In this document: positions 44,216 to 57,097 of the stretch, one piece after another | How positions within the stretch are numbered: position 1 is the stretch's first letter | Layout of the letters: each line of letters starts with the position of its first letter | Assembly: GCA_034509495.1 (NCBI GenBank) | Contig: CM067518.1 | Coordinates: 6,889,695 to 6,953,694, forward strand | DNA: 64,000 bases | Origin: Acestrorhynchus altus | Taxonomy: Eukaryota > Chordata > Actinopteri > Characiformes > Acestrorhynchidae | Reading direction: 5' to 3' | Position numbers and translations under genes: made by a program | Notes under the pieces: model-generated | Databases searched by the model: none | Told to the model about the DNA's origin: nothing | What the model saw: the letters and a program-made list of their open reading frames with translations, nothing else

Positions 44216-46149
44216 GTTGTAGTTGTGGTGGTAAGAATATACTTACTTGCCAACAGTCATGTTGGAATAGAAGAGGGTAAATTGATTATGAAGTGGCAGT
44301 ATCTCAGGGCATGGCTTGGGAATGCCCATCCCTGTATAAGTTGAGGTGTTATCTTGTTAGTGGTTCACCTATACATGTAATTGGTTGGTGCCCACTACAT
44401 TTCACTGGCTGGTGGCCATTTCCAGCCCTTCATGGACTTCATGTACATGGTTGTTCTCTGACATATTCCCAGTACACACAAACAAAATGGAATGTCAACA
44501 AAATGGAATGAATCTGGCACTCAGTATGATGCCACCCAGTATTCTGAACTCTGATAATTCCCATTGTCTGTGCATGTTGGCCAGTGTTCGACCTCACTCA
44601 CAAGATAACACCTCACAACTTATACAGGTGTAGACAATTCCAAGTTCCCCTGAAGTAACAGTATTCATGATCAGATTACATACTGCTATATCTTGACTTC
44701 TGGAATAAATTAATAAATAAATAAGAATTAATCTATTGTCTTTAAAAGTCAGATAATAATACAGATAATAATATGATTTTGGTGGCATTTTCTGTTCAGT
44801 GGCATTTTATAGTCTCTATTAAGCAAATGCAAGCTTTATAATGACCTTCAATTTAAATACCTTGGTATACTGGAATTGGTTTACTGCTGCAACCCTAGTT
44901 GTAACACATGTATATAGCTTGCATAATCAGTGTTTTGCCTAATTCTGAATAACAGTCATCATTATGAATGCTGGGATATGAACATTTTAGATGTCTTGGA
45001 TAGTTTTGTTACAAATAATAATGGCTTCATAATCTACTTGACAAGGCCCAATTTAGCTTGCGTGAAAAAGCTTCCGGTTTAGTGACCCATTTGGCTTTCA
45101 TGGTGCAGTGGTGATGAGAAGAACATTGCAGTTGTTTGCTGAGCTGCATATTGCATTGCATAAATTTGAAAAGAGATCAGGTTTGTCTGTGCAGGATGTC
45201 GTTTCATGAGTAAAACACAGGATTTGTCTTTATTTTTGTGCAATGGAAACTGACTACATTTGTGAGTATGATGAGCCTTAAATGATATTCTAGCCAAAAT
45301 GAAAATTTCATCAGGGATTGCAGCTGGGAAATCAATCACTTCATTGTTCTTCTCGCTGTTGATGTGGCACTTGATTCCAGCCTTGGTGAACAGATTACTT
45401 GACACAGCGGAGCTCTGTATCAGACCGTGCACTTTGTTTGAGATTTGTGTACTGTAAATCATCTGGCTCATTTGGCCTGCTCAGAATTCCTTTTCGTACC
45501 TTTGGGATGCTTCAGCCAGAGAGGAATGCCGCAGCACAGAGACTGTTCTTTTGAAGTCACATTGTTCACTCTGTCCGTGATTAAGGCTAAGCCGCTCCTG
45601 AAAACAGCTCTCAGCCCGTGCTCACTTAGCAAGACCCTGTTTGCTTGATCGTGCTGCTCCCTAGCACAAAGCACACGTTCCCGTCTTCAAGTGCACACTC
45701 AAATGCAGGGACGGAAATGAGTTTCTGTTGTACTAATGGGAGAACATGACTTGTTCTGCTCTTGCAGCTCACAGCAGTAAGAGGAAAAATGCCACTGCCT
45801 GGGGTCATGTTATGCAATCGTCTTATGAGGCCACTCTCTTTAAGATTAGCCACCACCAGTGTCTTTAGACATTCCTGTTACATAACCGCAATGTAAAGGT
45901 ACAGTAAGTAAGGTTGGGGTCACATGGCTTTCAGCAGGGCTCTTGGATTGACCCAAGCCAAGAATACAGGGGATTATGATGGACTTTCTCATAGTTTCTC
46001 AGAGTTTTGTTTCGCATCACTTTGTACGGCCTAGACGGTGCACAACTATTCAGTTTTACCATTCGAACCACTATTCAAAAATGTAGTTGACTGTTCAGCT
46101 GATCATGCACATTAATTACACTTTTTCATCCAGATTTTGGTAAAACATA

Positions 46150-46450
46150 TGCTTGTTCATTGGCATGCAGATGTTTGGGCACCCCTGGACAAAATAGGTT
46201 ACTGTGATTTGTTAAAAGTGGATAAAAGAAGACTTGATTGCCAAAAGATGCCTTAATTGATTCCATAATATTTTTTAAGCAAGGAAGAAGTCTTCTACAA
46301 ATCTTTTGGTTCTTTTATGGTGGTTCATTTTTGTAAAATGTTTAGTTTTCTGAGATTCTAACCCTTGTCTTGTATGCATTGGTCTTTTGAGGTCTAGCCA
46401 CAGTTTTAATGATGATCCGGCCTTCTAAAAAATTTTTAGACCGTCACTTT
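46150..46450. mobile_element. Tc1-like terminal relic
   Basis: GATGTTTGGGCACCCCTGGA and AAAAGAAGACTTGATTGCC resemble a fish Tc1 family end. No transposase readable. Confidence 0.5.
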
Positions 46451-47819
46451 CTAAGCTGCCCATCAAAGCTGGGAAGGCGGAACCTTGGGTCCCATGAATT
46501 ATGTCCTATGGCTTGTTTGTGGGCTAGAAAGCTAAAGAGGGACATAATTAGGTTGTTAGCCAGCTAATTGTAACTTAATAAAGTCAACTATATATAACTA
46601 TGTGGTTTTGCAGTAAAACTGAAATGCAATCATCTGCCCACAGATGTTTCGTTTGTAGTAACTGTTCAAGGCTGAACACGCTTTATAGGACTATGGCAAC
46701 AACAAAAAAAATACACTTTGAATCTAATAAATTTAGGTTGCTACATAATGTCGAGGTTATAAAGTCAAACTGAATGAAACTAGGATGAAAATTAGGGACG
46801 CTCTGAAATGTATTTATTTTTTGGGCTAAAATTGAAACCGAACAAAATGAAACATTTGGCTAATTCCAAATTCCAAACAGTTTTTTGCAGGCTTCCTTTG
46901 GAAGGTTTTGCATTTTTTCACCATTGCATGAATTAAATAGTCCAAATGTATTTTTGTTTTGTTTTTCAAAGAAAAAACAATCACAAAACTACAATTTAAA
47001 AGCATTTTCTGAACACTTTAAACATCACAAACCGCAATATAACTTAAATTGTAGCCCTTCTTGACAGTTCACCAGGACATTCATCGTGACCATTCTTGGA
47101 TAATTTGCTGTCATTTTACAAAAGCTTCCACACAGCTGATATGTTGCTGCATTAGCTAAGAGTGCCTCACTCCATGCTGGTTATGATTTGGTTGAATCAT
47201 TAAAATGTCATTCTTCAGAGTAGGTTATTCACTGTGTTCACTTATTCAGCAACAATATCCGATTATACTTTCATTTTCCTAGATTCCAGGTTAAATGTTG
47301 CATTCTTACCCTGGTGTGCATCCAGCACTGATTCTCAGCTTGTTTGGGGGAGAGCCCATTATAACTGGTTTGCTTTCAAACTGTGGATCAAATGTGCAGT
47401 TTTGAACATCACTCTTCTGCGTGCATTTTTTGGAAAAATCCTACTGCATATATTTCAGTGTGTTGTTTTTCATTATTTTCCTTGGATACAAACACTCAAA
47501 CCTGAAGAACAGCACTTTCTGGAGCCATACCTGCAACTGAGCTACAAAGGAGCTGCTGTTGGAGAAGAAGTGGGAGAAGTAGTTATCATGTGACAAGATA
47601 AACCAATCATGCCTCCCCGTATGTGGCACTGGGAGCAGAGAGCTTCCAAAGCAGATCAAACCACAGTGCACTTGAAGTAAACTCCAGACCAGAAATTGGT
47701 TCTCTGGGCTGGAAAATGGCTTTCATTCTTTACCAAGTGTACCAAACACTCCCATGTCAAGAATTTGCTAGTGTGTGATAATTTGCTAATGAATAATCCA
47801 TATTTCAAAATGGATCAAA

Positions 47820-48735
47820 TTCATTTCCCCCTCAAAATTCTACACATAATACCCCATAATGACAAAGTGAGAGAAGGTTGTTTGAAATCTTTAACATGTA
47901 CATATGTATTCACAGCCTTGACATTCAAAATTGACTTCTGGTGCATCTTGTTTGCACTGATCATATTTCAGATGTTTCTACAGCTTGCTTGTAGTACAGT
48001 TGTGGTAACTTCAGTTGACTGAACATGATTTGGAAAGGCACACACCTGTTTATATAAGGTCACATAGTAGACAGTGGATGTCAGAGCACAAACCAAACCG
48101 TGATGTCTAAGGAGTTAGACCTCTGAGACAGGATTGTATTGAGAAACAGATCTGGGGAAGGGTAGAGGAACATTTCTGCTGCAATTAAGGTCCCAGTGGA
48201 CACAGTTGACTCAATCATCCATAAATGGAAGAAGATTGGCAGCCCAGCCAGACTGAGCGATCATGGTAGGGAGGTTACCACGACCAAATGGTCACTCTGT
48301 TAACGCTTCAACGTTGCTCTGTGAAGAGAGAACTTTTTAAAGGACAACCGTTTCTGCAGCACCAATCATGGTAGAGTGGAGTCTGGAGTTGGAAGTTGGC
48401 TCATCACCTTGCCAATATCATTCCCACAGCGAAGCATGGTGGTGGCAGCATCATGCTGTGCAATTTTTCTGCACCAGGAACTGGGAGCCTAGTCACAGTT
48501 GAGGGAAACATGACTGCAGCGATGTACAGAGACATCCTTGATGATAACCTACTCCAGAGCACTCTGGACCTCAGAAGGTTGTCCAACATCCCAACGACCC
48601 TAAGCACACAGCAAAGATGTCAAAGGGATGGCTGTGTGAGTGGCCCAACCAGAGCCCAGACTTGAACCAGATTGAACATCTCTGGAGATATCTAAAAAAT
48701 GGCTGTGCACCAATGCTCCCCATCCAATCTGACAT
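47820..48735 (+). mobile_element. Degenerate Tc1-like transposon
   Basis: Left end region with CAAAATTCTACACATAATAC and CCATAATGACAAAGTGAGA. Transposase relics on the plus strand: a TIIHKWKKIGSPA-like stretch (about 48,210), TAKHGGGSIMLCNF (48,429-48,470), YRDILDDNLL and WPNQSPDLNQIEHLWRYLKN (48,642-48,700). Stops and frameshifts throughout. The 3' part is cut by a LINE segment. Confidence 0.85.
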
Positions 48736-48993
48736 AGGTTTCTCGTTTTCCTTTATTTGCCTGAGGCATCTCTTCTTTCATTATGATTCTGCTATCTTGG
48801 ACAACACATCTCACCCCCTCTATGACTTACTGGTCAAGCAGCAGAACACTATCAACAACAGAATCATTCAGCTCCGCTGTAGCAAGGAGTGGTACAGGAG
48901 GTTGTTTGTACCTACAGCAATCGCACTGTACAACTCCTCTTCCCTGTGTCGGACATTAGTACACACTGAACCCCTGACAGGGCACGCTCACTA
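48736..48993 (+). pseudogene. LINE 3' ORF fragment joined to the Tc1 copy
   Basis: Reads NTSHPLYDLLVKQQNTINNR, IIQLRCSKEWYRRLFVPTAI, ALYNSS and a stop at 48,994. This is the conserved C-terminal end of a teleost non-LTR retrotransposon ORF, open for about 85 codons. Confidence 0.6.
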
Positions 48994-50344
48994 ATTTTGG
49001 CTGGACATTATTACTTCTGTCCAATCCTTACATAACTGACAGACTCACTTCTTTGCACAGACACTTAACCTGTACATGGACACAACAGACAGGATTACTG
49101 AGCCTTAATGTGTACTCATCTAATAATTTCTTGAGCCGTTTTGATTTATTTCCCCATCTAGTTTCTTAGTTGATACGATTTGTGTCACTTTTTAAGCTGT
49201 TCATCAGGGAGAGCGGGTAAAGGTCATGTCTCTGTTGTCAGGCAAATATTAATATTATGCATATTAAAAATATAATATTATTAAGCATATTAATGTTAGG
49301 GATGTAATTAGTTTAGAAGAGCTTCACATTCACATTGAACACATTATCTGGTGAGTCAGTAAGGTAGTTGTTTAGGTCAGGATATGACCTCTGACCACTG
49401 GCTTGGTCATGTATCCACATGGAAAACTTAAAGAATAGTCATCAACCACCTGTCTATCGATCTATCAATCAGTCTATCAATCTGTCTATACATAATTATG
49501 ACAATCTTTCATGATCAGCAACATGATTTAGTTTGCCTGACTGGCCATAACATGTATTTTAGTTTAAGATATTAAATAGTCAGAGACCTTGGAATAAAGG
49601 GGCGGGGCCGTTCAGGCAAGTCAAGGAACCCAGATGTGCTGCTCTCATCTATGTCTGAGGCATTGGTCTGGCTAAGCTGATACAGCAGTGAGGTGAAATA
49701 TCCTCTTGGCCTCTATCCCAGAAGATGAAGGAAACACCTGACTGTTCCCTGGCTTCTAAGTTATACCTCCTGACATAACCTTCCATTGAATTTGGAACAG
49801 GCAGGTAGACTTCAGAGCAAAGCGAAAGGTCTGGAGATTGCATCAAACTGTTCCCCTAGTGTAGATCTCAGTTAAAATAGGCAGGTGAAGTGAAGGACGA
49901 CACTTTAGCATTCCAAACGTTCCCTAGACAAAAACCTGCCAAAGCTACCTATAAATGTTCTGCTGCCCTAAAGAAACTGTACAGCTGCGAATCACATGCT
50001 TCATGACAAATGTAACCTTGGATATGGACAATCTAGAAGATACACTGGCAAACCAAAACGGATTTGATTGATCACCAGTATACACTACTGGTCAAAAGTT
50101 TGGGTTCTGAAACATACATGTTAGTAGCGGCATGTTGTTAATCAAGGGATCAAATCATTCCACTGACACTGACGCTGACATGAGGGTGGTGTGTATTGCA
50201 GTGAAATGACCCACCACCCACGTAATACCTGCTCTGTGGTGGTCCTGTGGGTTCCTGAACATTGTGAAAGGAGGGTGAAAGAAGGCAACAAGGTATGCAG
50301 AGAAACAAATGGACAGCAGTGTAAAAATAAACAGTGAGTGTAGA

Positions 50345-50680
50345 AACAAGGTCAAGTGGTCATAATGTTGTGGTTAATTGTAAACCAGTAAAACAAATCA
50401 GCGTCAGACAGTCATCGTGCTGTGATGTGATCTCTTGATTAATAACATGCCACTGCATAGTATATCTACACTATCGGTCTGAAGTTTCAGAACCCATATT
50501 GGGTGTTCCAAAACTTTTTGACAGGTACTGTATGCATTGCATCCGGAAAGCATTCAGAGCTTCACTACTTGCGTATTCTGTTATGTTACAGCCTTCATTC
50601 AGTTTGTTTTTCCCCTAGAAATTCTACACACTAAACCCCACGATGACAAAGTGAAAAAAGTTTGTTTGAATTCTTTGAAA
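50345..50680. mobile_element. Tc1-related terminal fragment(s)
   Basis: TACTGTATGCATTGCATCCG, CTGTTATGTTACAGCCTTCA and GAAATTCTACACACTAAACC with ATGACAAAGTGAAAAAAG are the end of the same Tc1 family as at 47.8 kb. A CATAATGTTGTGGTTAATT end of another short element precedes it. Confidence 0.6.
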
Positions 50681-51607
50681 ATATATGTATAAAAAAAACC
50701 CTCAAAAATATAACCTGTACTTTAGAACCTTAGTGTTCTTATTTGATCTTAATGGTCATGTGGAAATGCTCCTTGCCCGAGGCCTGCCGTGCTGAATTGG
50801 CCTGCCATTTTCACAGTGAAGGTTGGTTTTGGCTGCTTCTTTTGTAGACAGCTCAGAGCATAGGCCTTCGCTCTGTCTGGCTCCTCGCTGTGCCAACTCA
50901 CTGCCATCACGTGTGGGACTGCAGCTGTTCGTGTGCCACTAGCATGCTTTTATTTGTTTGTTTTGGGCTTAATCAGCAGTGCTGAGGTCAGGAATTCCTG
51001 TCTGAGGGAGAGAGAACGAGAAAGCGAGAGAGCAGGAGAGATGGCAGAGAACAGGAGAGATGAAAATCGCTGAGTCAGTCTCCACAGCTCTTCACACCTT
51101 GTCATTACTGTCCACTGTCCTGGGCTAAAGCTGAAATAACCAGCAATCTCAGAGCTCTCATGCACAGACCTGCTTCCTGACTTACTGCACTACTGCAGAC
51201 ACCTACATGACCCGCCCTCTGATTTTAGTGTACGTTCAAGCAATTATTTACTGAAAAACTCAATTTTCCAGCATGGTCAGTATGTAAGGCTCACTGCAGG
51301 CTAATGTAGCAGGTAGTGGAATCAGAACTCCAGAATCTTAGATTATAAAAATATTTAATTTTAGAGACTAAATCAGACAGTATTAAAATGAAAAGAAAGC
51401 TTAAAATATAGACATATGCACTTTAAATGTAAAGAATATGAGACAGTTTAACTTTTTTAATTCAATTATGTGGACAAAAAAACCCAACTCTTTTTTACTG
51501 TATTCTAATTTTTTGAGATACTCTATTATTGTATAAAAGTATAGAGTAAGGGATTTCTATGCAGTGTACCTTTGGTAAGTTTTTATATAACCGCGTTTAG
51601 AACAGTG

Positions 51608-52010
51608 TAGGGCTGCACAATTTATTGTTTGATCACTGTTATCACAATGTGTACATGCACAGTAGTCACATTGCAGCTGAAATGTCATGTGCCATTCAGA
51701 CATTAATGTACAACTTTTTGCTGCTTGAAGGCTGGATGATGAGATAAAATAATGCATATCTCAATAATATACAGTTTTTTAAATAAACAGTAGCCCTCTT
51801 GTTGGTATTTCATTAACTTGGCACAGAATTTTTAAAAAGTATTAACAGAGTAAAAACAAAATAATCATCAAGGTTTACTTTGGTTAGAGGTTCTGAATGT
51901 TGGTTTTCAATTACCGTATTTTCCAGACTATAAGCCGCTACTTTTTTCCCCACGTTTTAACCCATGCGGCTTATAATGAGGTGCAGCTTTTTCTTCTTAT
52001 ATGTTATTTT

Positions 52011-52051
<41 letters not shown>

Positions 52052-52115
52052 GCAGGTGCGGCTGATATTCCGGTATGGTTTATAGTCCAGAAAATACGAT
52101 AATTTCCCAGCCCTA
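51608..52115. mobile_element. hAT-like MITE containing a second MITE
   Basis: Outer ends TAGGGCTGCACAATTTATTG and CCCAGCCCTA form a short inverted pair (TAGGGCTG/CAGCCCTA). Inside lies another element at 51,912-52,103. No coding. Confidence 0.45.
51912..52103. mobile_element. Short MITE with ACCGTATTTTCCAGACTATA ends
   Basis: Left end CCGTATTTTCCAGACTATAA is the inverse of the right end (TTATAGTCCAGAAAATACG); inner GCGGCTTATA words also mirror. A poly-T run of about 33 bases fills the centre. This terminal motif is widespread in vertebrate genomes. Confidence 0.85.
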
Positions 52116-54162
52116 TCATGACATGTTGGATCTTTGATGTCTGGTGAAAATTCACACTGTTATATTGTGCTATATACTGTATATTGAAAATAAATGCAAT
52201 ATTGTTTTGTTTCAGTACCGCAGCTCTAACAAGAAATAAGTAATAATAAAAATAATTGGAATATATTTGTTCATTTGATTGATACGCAATGCCGCACCAC
52301 CACGCCCCCACACCCGGGCAAACTTTGTTGGGCTGTAGAGCCTACGTTTTTACGTTGTGTAGCCATGATTTATTTCATTCACATTTCATAAAAAAAGCAT
52401 TTCTCATAACAAAGATGTGTTGCTGTGTTATGAACTGTGTTTCTACAAGGTTAGTTTTTTTTAATTTGTCACGCACATAGTTGCAGTTGCAACAGGCAGT
52501 GAAATGCTTGTTTACAACTGTCTGCACCCACAGATCAATAAGGGAGAGGGGAGAAGGTAGAAAGAAGGAAAACAGAATAAACATGAGCAATTCTGAGTGG
52601 AAAGAACAAATAAATATCGAACTAAAACAACTCTGAGGTAACAGGGAAATAACTGTTACCTTTATTAGCATGCTCTTCCCTCCTTTACAATATCACCAAT
52701 AACACAAATGTTCTACCTTTTATGAAGATCTGGGTTAAGTTTGAGCAGCTTTAGAGACGTGTGTGATCATGTTTGAATGACTGTTGACTTCTGTTCATTA
52801 GCGAGAAACTGAAGCAAAAGAAGCAAACTCTGCATGTTCTTGCTCATCCGCTCATGTCTGCTCTAAGATAACATTCACAGAACCTACAACAGCTAGATGT
52901 GTTGATAGAGAGGTATAAGCTTTTGCTATATTAGCTTTGTAGCTCCAATCTAAACGTACTCGTATTTGATTCACTACACTTATGATGTTAATGTGACTTT
53001 TTTTTTTTTTTATTGAACTGTCTTTTATTAAACTCGTTTATGTTTTTATCATGCCTTCATCCTGCCATTTGACTGGGCTTCCCTACTGGTTTCAAAGGCA
53101 AATGGGTAAAAATGGATTGGCATGAGCTGCCAGGGAAAATCTGACCACATACACCACTCCATGTCTTTCCAAACCACATTTCTGTAAGATGGAGGCTAAT
53201 AAAGCCTCAGCCGTGCAGATGGAAAAGAGGTTTGGTCTGAGTTTGGTCGGAGTGAATAGCAAGTTGAGTGCAGTTGCTAGATGCGAGCTGTAGACTAGAC
53301 AATGGCTTAAAATGATTGGTTTGTGTACTTTGACACAGCGAGCCTGGCACAGAGAGTAATACCTGCTCTTTACACCACACGCAACTATTTTGGACTTTTC
53401 TTTCTGTTCGAAATTAAAGGGATGTCCAAGTTCGTGTTGTTTTAGACTTTCACTCATACTTCCCATCTTTCTGTTTGCCGTCTATATTCTTCCTCTGTCT
53501 GGTTCTTTATTAGCATGCTCTTCCCTCTTTTACAATCAGCCCATTCACTCGTCATTGTCTCTTGACCACAGGACCTTCATTTAGTCTGTATTGGACTGTC
53601 TGCTAATAAAAGTTCATTGACCTCTTCTGCTTGTTGCTTCTTTTTGTGGTATTTTTAATAGGATCAACAGGTATTAATGCAAGAGGTACTTTTCAAATGA
53701 ATTTTATACATATTTTTTACACACTAAATCATTTCAGATCATTATGCATAATGCAGTTGAAGACCGTGAACAGTTTTAGAATTGAGCATTTTATTTTTGA
53801 TTTACCAGAGATTTGTGGTGCAGTTAGCAGGCCCAGTGCTACAGTAATAATTTTTCTACCTATTACAAATCAGACGTCAGAGGTCAAAGGTCAAAATACA
53901 ACATACAACAATTTTGCAGTAATGGAACCATATATGAGCTTTTGATTAAGGTCCCAACAGTGGTTTTCTCACGTACTTTGCAATGTTGCCAATTATGGTG
54001 GACTTCAGATCCTGGACTGAGGACTGGATACTGTCCAGCAGTATTTAAAGATGGAGAATGGGATTTCTTCACTGAGTGCCACAGTGCAGTTCTGTATGTG
54101 AATCCACAGGCGCTCGTAGATGGTGCTTAGAGTTTGACAGTGTGGATGATTCCAAAAAGTAC

Positions 54163-54242
54163 AAATCATCTTGCAGGCTTTTGAAAATGAAGCATGTACT
54201 GTCTAGTACATGCTTCATTTTCAAAAGCCTGCAAGATGATTT
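54163..54242. repeat. Perfect 38-bp inverted repeat with 4-nt loop
   Basis: Arms 54,163-54,200 and 54,205-54,242 are exact inverses (TCATCTTGCAGGCTTTTGAA in the left arm) around the loop GTCT. An RNA from either strand would form a flawless 38-bp stem. Confidence 0.97.
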
Positions 54243-54679
54243 ATTTCCCTTGAAAGCACCTTGAAAGATCAGTTTGACATCCGAATCTGCCCTGGATGAG
54301 TATAAATGATTGGCTGATCATATTAAAAGATGATCAACAACCGACATTGGCACAAAACAGTCTGATTGGTCCATCTCTAATATGAATCATTTTCTAAATA
54401 CTCATTTAATAATTACTTTATTTGGGTTAGTAAACAACAATCCTAGAATGATCCAAAAATGTACTTGGGCCACCAATTTGTTGTTCAAATTCAAGAATGT
54501 TTATAATTTTTCTTGTAATATTAGATTGACCAAGATATTTATAATAAGTTCATCCAAATCAATGATATTTAGGTTTTTCTTATTATTAGTAATTATTAAT
54601 GCTTCATAATAATAATGCATCTAATGACTTATTTTTAAATTTGAACAGTGTAACCAATGAAAGAGAGCAAACAGCACCT

Positions 54680-54862
54680 CCCTTCTCATTTTCATCTATA
54701 ACCCACTATTTGGGTCAGTTACGTCATCAGCCCCACCCCCTCTCGCTGATCAGTCAGAGTCTGTATGCAGGTTGAGCAAGTAAACGTTGGACCAAACAGT
54801 AAACACACACTGGATGGTTCCACTGGCTTTTAATTTAGGATTTAATTCATTTGGACCTGTCT
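54680..54862 (+). promoter_or_regulatory. plekhg5: Promoter-like module, copy 2
   Basis: About 75% like 28,571-28,745 in the same orientation (see that entry). Ends 80 bp before the plekhg5 exon at 54,942, with a TG microsatellite (54,879-54,905) in between. Confidence 0.55.
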
Positions 54863-54877
54863 GATCAGATAGGGTTC

Positions 54878-54911
<34 letters not shown>

Positions 54912-54941
54912 CTAATGCTGGCACTTGCTGTCCTGTTCCAG

Positions 54942-55015
54942 ATGAGAAGCCTGCACAGGAGGAGGAGTGTGTGTGTCAGCATCCAGACTGCTCTGAGCGC
55001 CGCCGCGCCTCAAAG
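54942..55015 (+). CDS. plekhg5: plekhg5 N-terminal coding exon (Cys-rich motif)
   Basis: PLEKHG5 (Syx) is a RhoA guanine-nucleotide exchange factor with DH and PH domains and a C-terminal PDZ-binding tail; it acts in cell migration, junctions and motor neurons. This exon begins after acceptor tcctgttccag in phase 2 (two bases finish an Asp codon) and reads EKPAQEEECVCQHPDCSERR, RASK, with donor gtaaga, phase 0. It aligns well with the N-terminus of human PLEKHG5 as I remember it (a CxNPACxxxxRAAKV pattern just before a CHH block). The following exon was not found before the right edge, so DH and PH exons are outside. There is no in-frame ATG in this exon; translation must start upstream. Confidence 0.72.
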
Positions 55016-56664
55016 GTAAGAGCTGGACATTACACACATGCTTCACACAGCGTTGTGGAGCCTGTCCTGGCTGATTTTACTGGCCCACACACACAGATTC
55101 CCAGTCTCCTCGTCTCTCTCTCTCTCTCTGTCTGAGTGTGTCTGGTGGGTTCTGCCTCATGGACACAGACATTCACACTCAGTCATTCATTCTCTAGCCT
55201 CACCCTCTCTCTGATTTTGTGTGTGTGTGTGTGTGCGTGCAGGCAGGGTTGTGTTGTTAAATGGTCTTTAGTGAGCAGGGTTGTGTGTGTCTCTGTCTAC
55301 TGTGGAGCAGCTGTGTGTGACATGGTTCAGTCTGTCTGGTCAGTGGGGTGTGAAATGAATGAGTCGTCATAAGCTCTGTGTTCTCTGGCACGGGAAGCTT
55401 GATGGGACGGAAAGGAAGGAAAAAGTGCTCTGCCCTCAGCCTCCTCTTCTTAAAATCAAGCCTGTCCACAGTTACCTCACTTTATGCCTAGACTACACTA
55501 GAGATTTTAAAAAATCAAGCTCCCCTTGCTCAAATTGTGCCCTTAATTATACACTTTCAGATGCAAGTGGACAAGAGTCCTGCATGATGTTTTCAATCCT
55601 CAAAACATTGCAGGAGGTTCTTGCAAACTAGATCGAAACAAACATGGTTACCATTAACAAGACTATTGGTATGATGGTGAGGAGTGCTTTTAGCTCAACA
55701 ACTCCACAAGTTTATTGTCTTTATCCATGCCTGCTTTCTTGAGATGAAGCCTTCATGCTTTTAAGTTCTTAGTTCAGCTCTCATTGCTTGATGGTCTTCC
55801 AGATGTGACATCAGCATCGCATCTCACATTAAGAGAATTGGTTTCTACCCCACCCTACAGCATAGTGAGTCTTAAATATTAAACTGGTTTCATATTTGGA
55901 ATTACCTATCTGGGCAGCCCTGATAGCCGGAAGAGAAAATTGGAGGAGTGAACATTGGATTATAGTGGATTATATATACCACACACTACAGATGAATCTG
56001 GAAAGATCTCCCCTTAAGATCAACCTTTGCGATTGTTGGGAGGAACGAACGGGTCTCAAAATTGTCTTGATTCTCCTGTAGTGTGGGACAGGCATTACTG
56101 AGAGGATGGAGCTGAAGGAAGGAAAGCTGTAACACTAAATCTCTTAAGCAGGAACTGTTAGTAGTCTGTCTTTTTGAGAAATGTAAGGTAATATGTCTAA
56201 GCCTGTTTCAGTCCTTAGCCTGAGTGCCTGGAACTGCCTCTAGGTTTCAGCCACCCAGTGAGAGGCATACATCGAATCACTAGAGTCGCTTTCTCAATTT
56301 CAACAACGTTTAATTAATGCTTCAGAAAAGCGCTCGCTTGTTCCCACACCCATCTGTTCAGTAATACCATGCCTGCTCAATATAAACACTGAAATAATTT
56401 GTCTGGAAGTGAAATGTACACAGTTTTTGTTGCCATTGGTCAAACTGGCAAGTCTGACTCATCTCACGCTCACCTCAAAGATCAGTTGTTTTAATGATGT
56501 CATATTTCTAATGTGATTTCTGACACTGTGTGAGGTGTTAAGTGGGAAACAAAAGTTAACAAACTTGTCACACATCTAAAACCAAAACCTTTAGTAGCTA
56601 TCTAGTGAAATGGGAGTTTTTTTTCTGCGCTGCACAATACATCTGCGGCTCATTTGTAATTTCG

Positions 56665-57097
56665 TTTTTTGTTTAAGCCATTTTTCCAATTTTCACCCCT
56701 ACTAATTTTGGATGTGCCAATTACCCATCCCCCTAAGTAGCCTCCAACATTACATGCCCTGCTCTTGATGCTAGGGGGTAGAGATCGTCCACATGTTTCC
56801 TCCACGTCATGTGATGATAGCCTACTGCCTCTTTTCGAACTGCCGTCATCTCGCTTGGAGGAGAACGCCGGATCCCTGGATCTGACACAATGGACAGCAG
56901 ACTTCCGCGTCGATCAGCAGCACACTTATGAGATGTGGGAGGAGCGCCATCTACCCCCCCCCCCCAAGGGAGAGCAAGCCAATTTCTCTCCCTCTGGCCC
57001 CCGGTTACCAATGGTGAGCAGCATGTACCTGGATTCGAACCAGCGACTCCAGTATCATAGTGGTAGCGCCTCAGCCCACTACGCCACTCGGGGCCCA
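56665..57097 (-). mobile_element. tRNA-derived SINE, minus strand
   Basis: The reverse strand reads GGGCCCCGAGTGGCGTAGTG (A-box region), then B box GGTTCGAATCC (57,041-57,031), then about 330 bp of tRNA-unrelated body and a tail with AAAATTGGAAAAATGG. The tRNA-like head is well preserved, so this is a relatively young copy. A run of 11 C (G on the minus strand) lies at about 56,955-56,966. Confidence 0.85.

Larger units (their letters stand above)
43642..54941. other. plekhg5: plekhg5 intron
   Basis: No further exon seen. Contains a triplet microsatellite (44.1 kb), Tc1-like remains (46.1-46.45 and 47.8-48.7 kb; end fragment 50.5-50.7 kb), a LINE 3' piece (48.74-48.99 kb), a TCTA tract (49.45 kb), nested MITEs (51.6-52.1 kb), a 38-bp hairpin (54.2 kb) and promoter-like module 2. 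The rest is unique AT-rich sequence. Confidence 0.5.

Noticed and set aside
47234..47593. 119-codon plus-strand ORF
   Set aside because: No recognisable domain, no splice-site pattern supporting it and AT-rich composition; probably chance.
54851..54941. In-frame extension of the plekhg5 exon upstream through the TG repeat
   Set aside because: The frame is open but begins at TTG, not ATG, and crosses a microsatellite; a clear acceptor (tcctgttccag) precedes the exon, so the extension is intronic.
57031..57097. Possible tRNA gene on the minus strand
   Set aside because: A and B boxes are present but a long tRNA-unrelated body follows and the acceptor stem is not closed; it is a SINE head.
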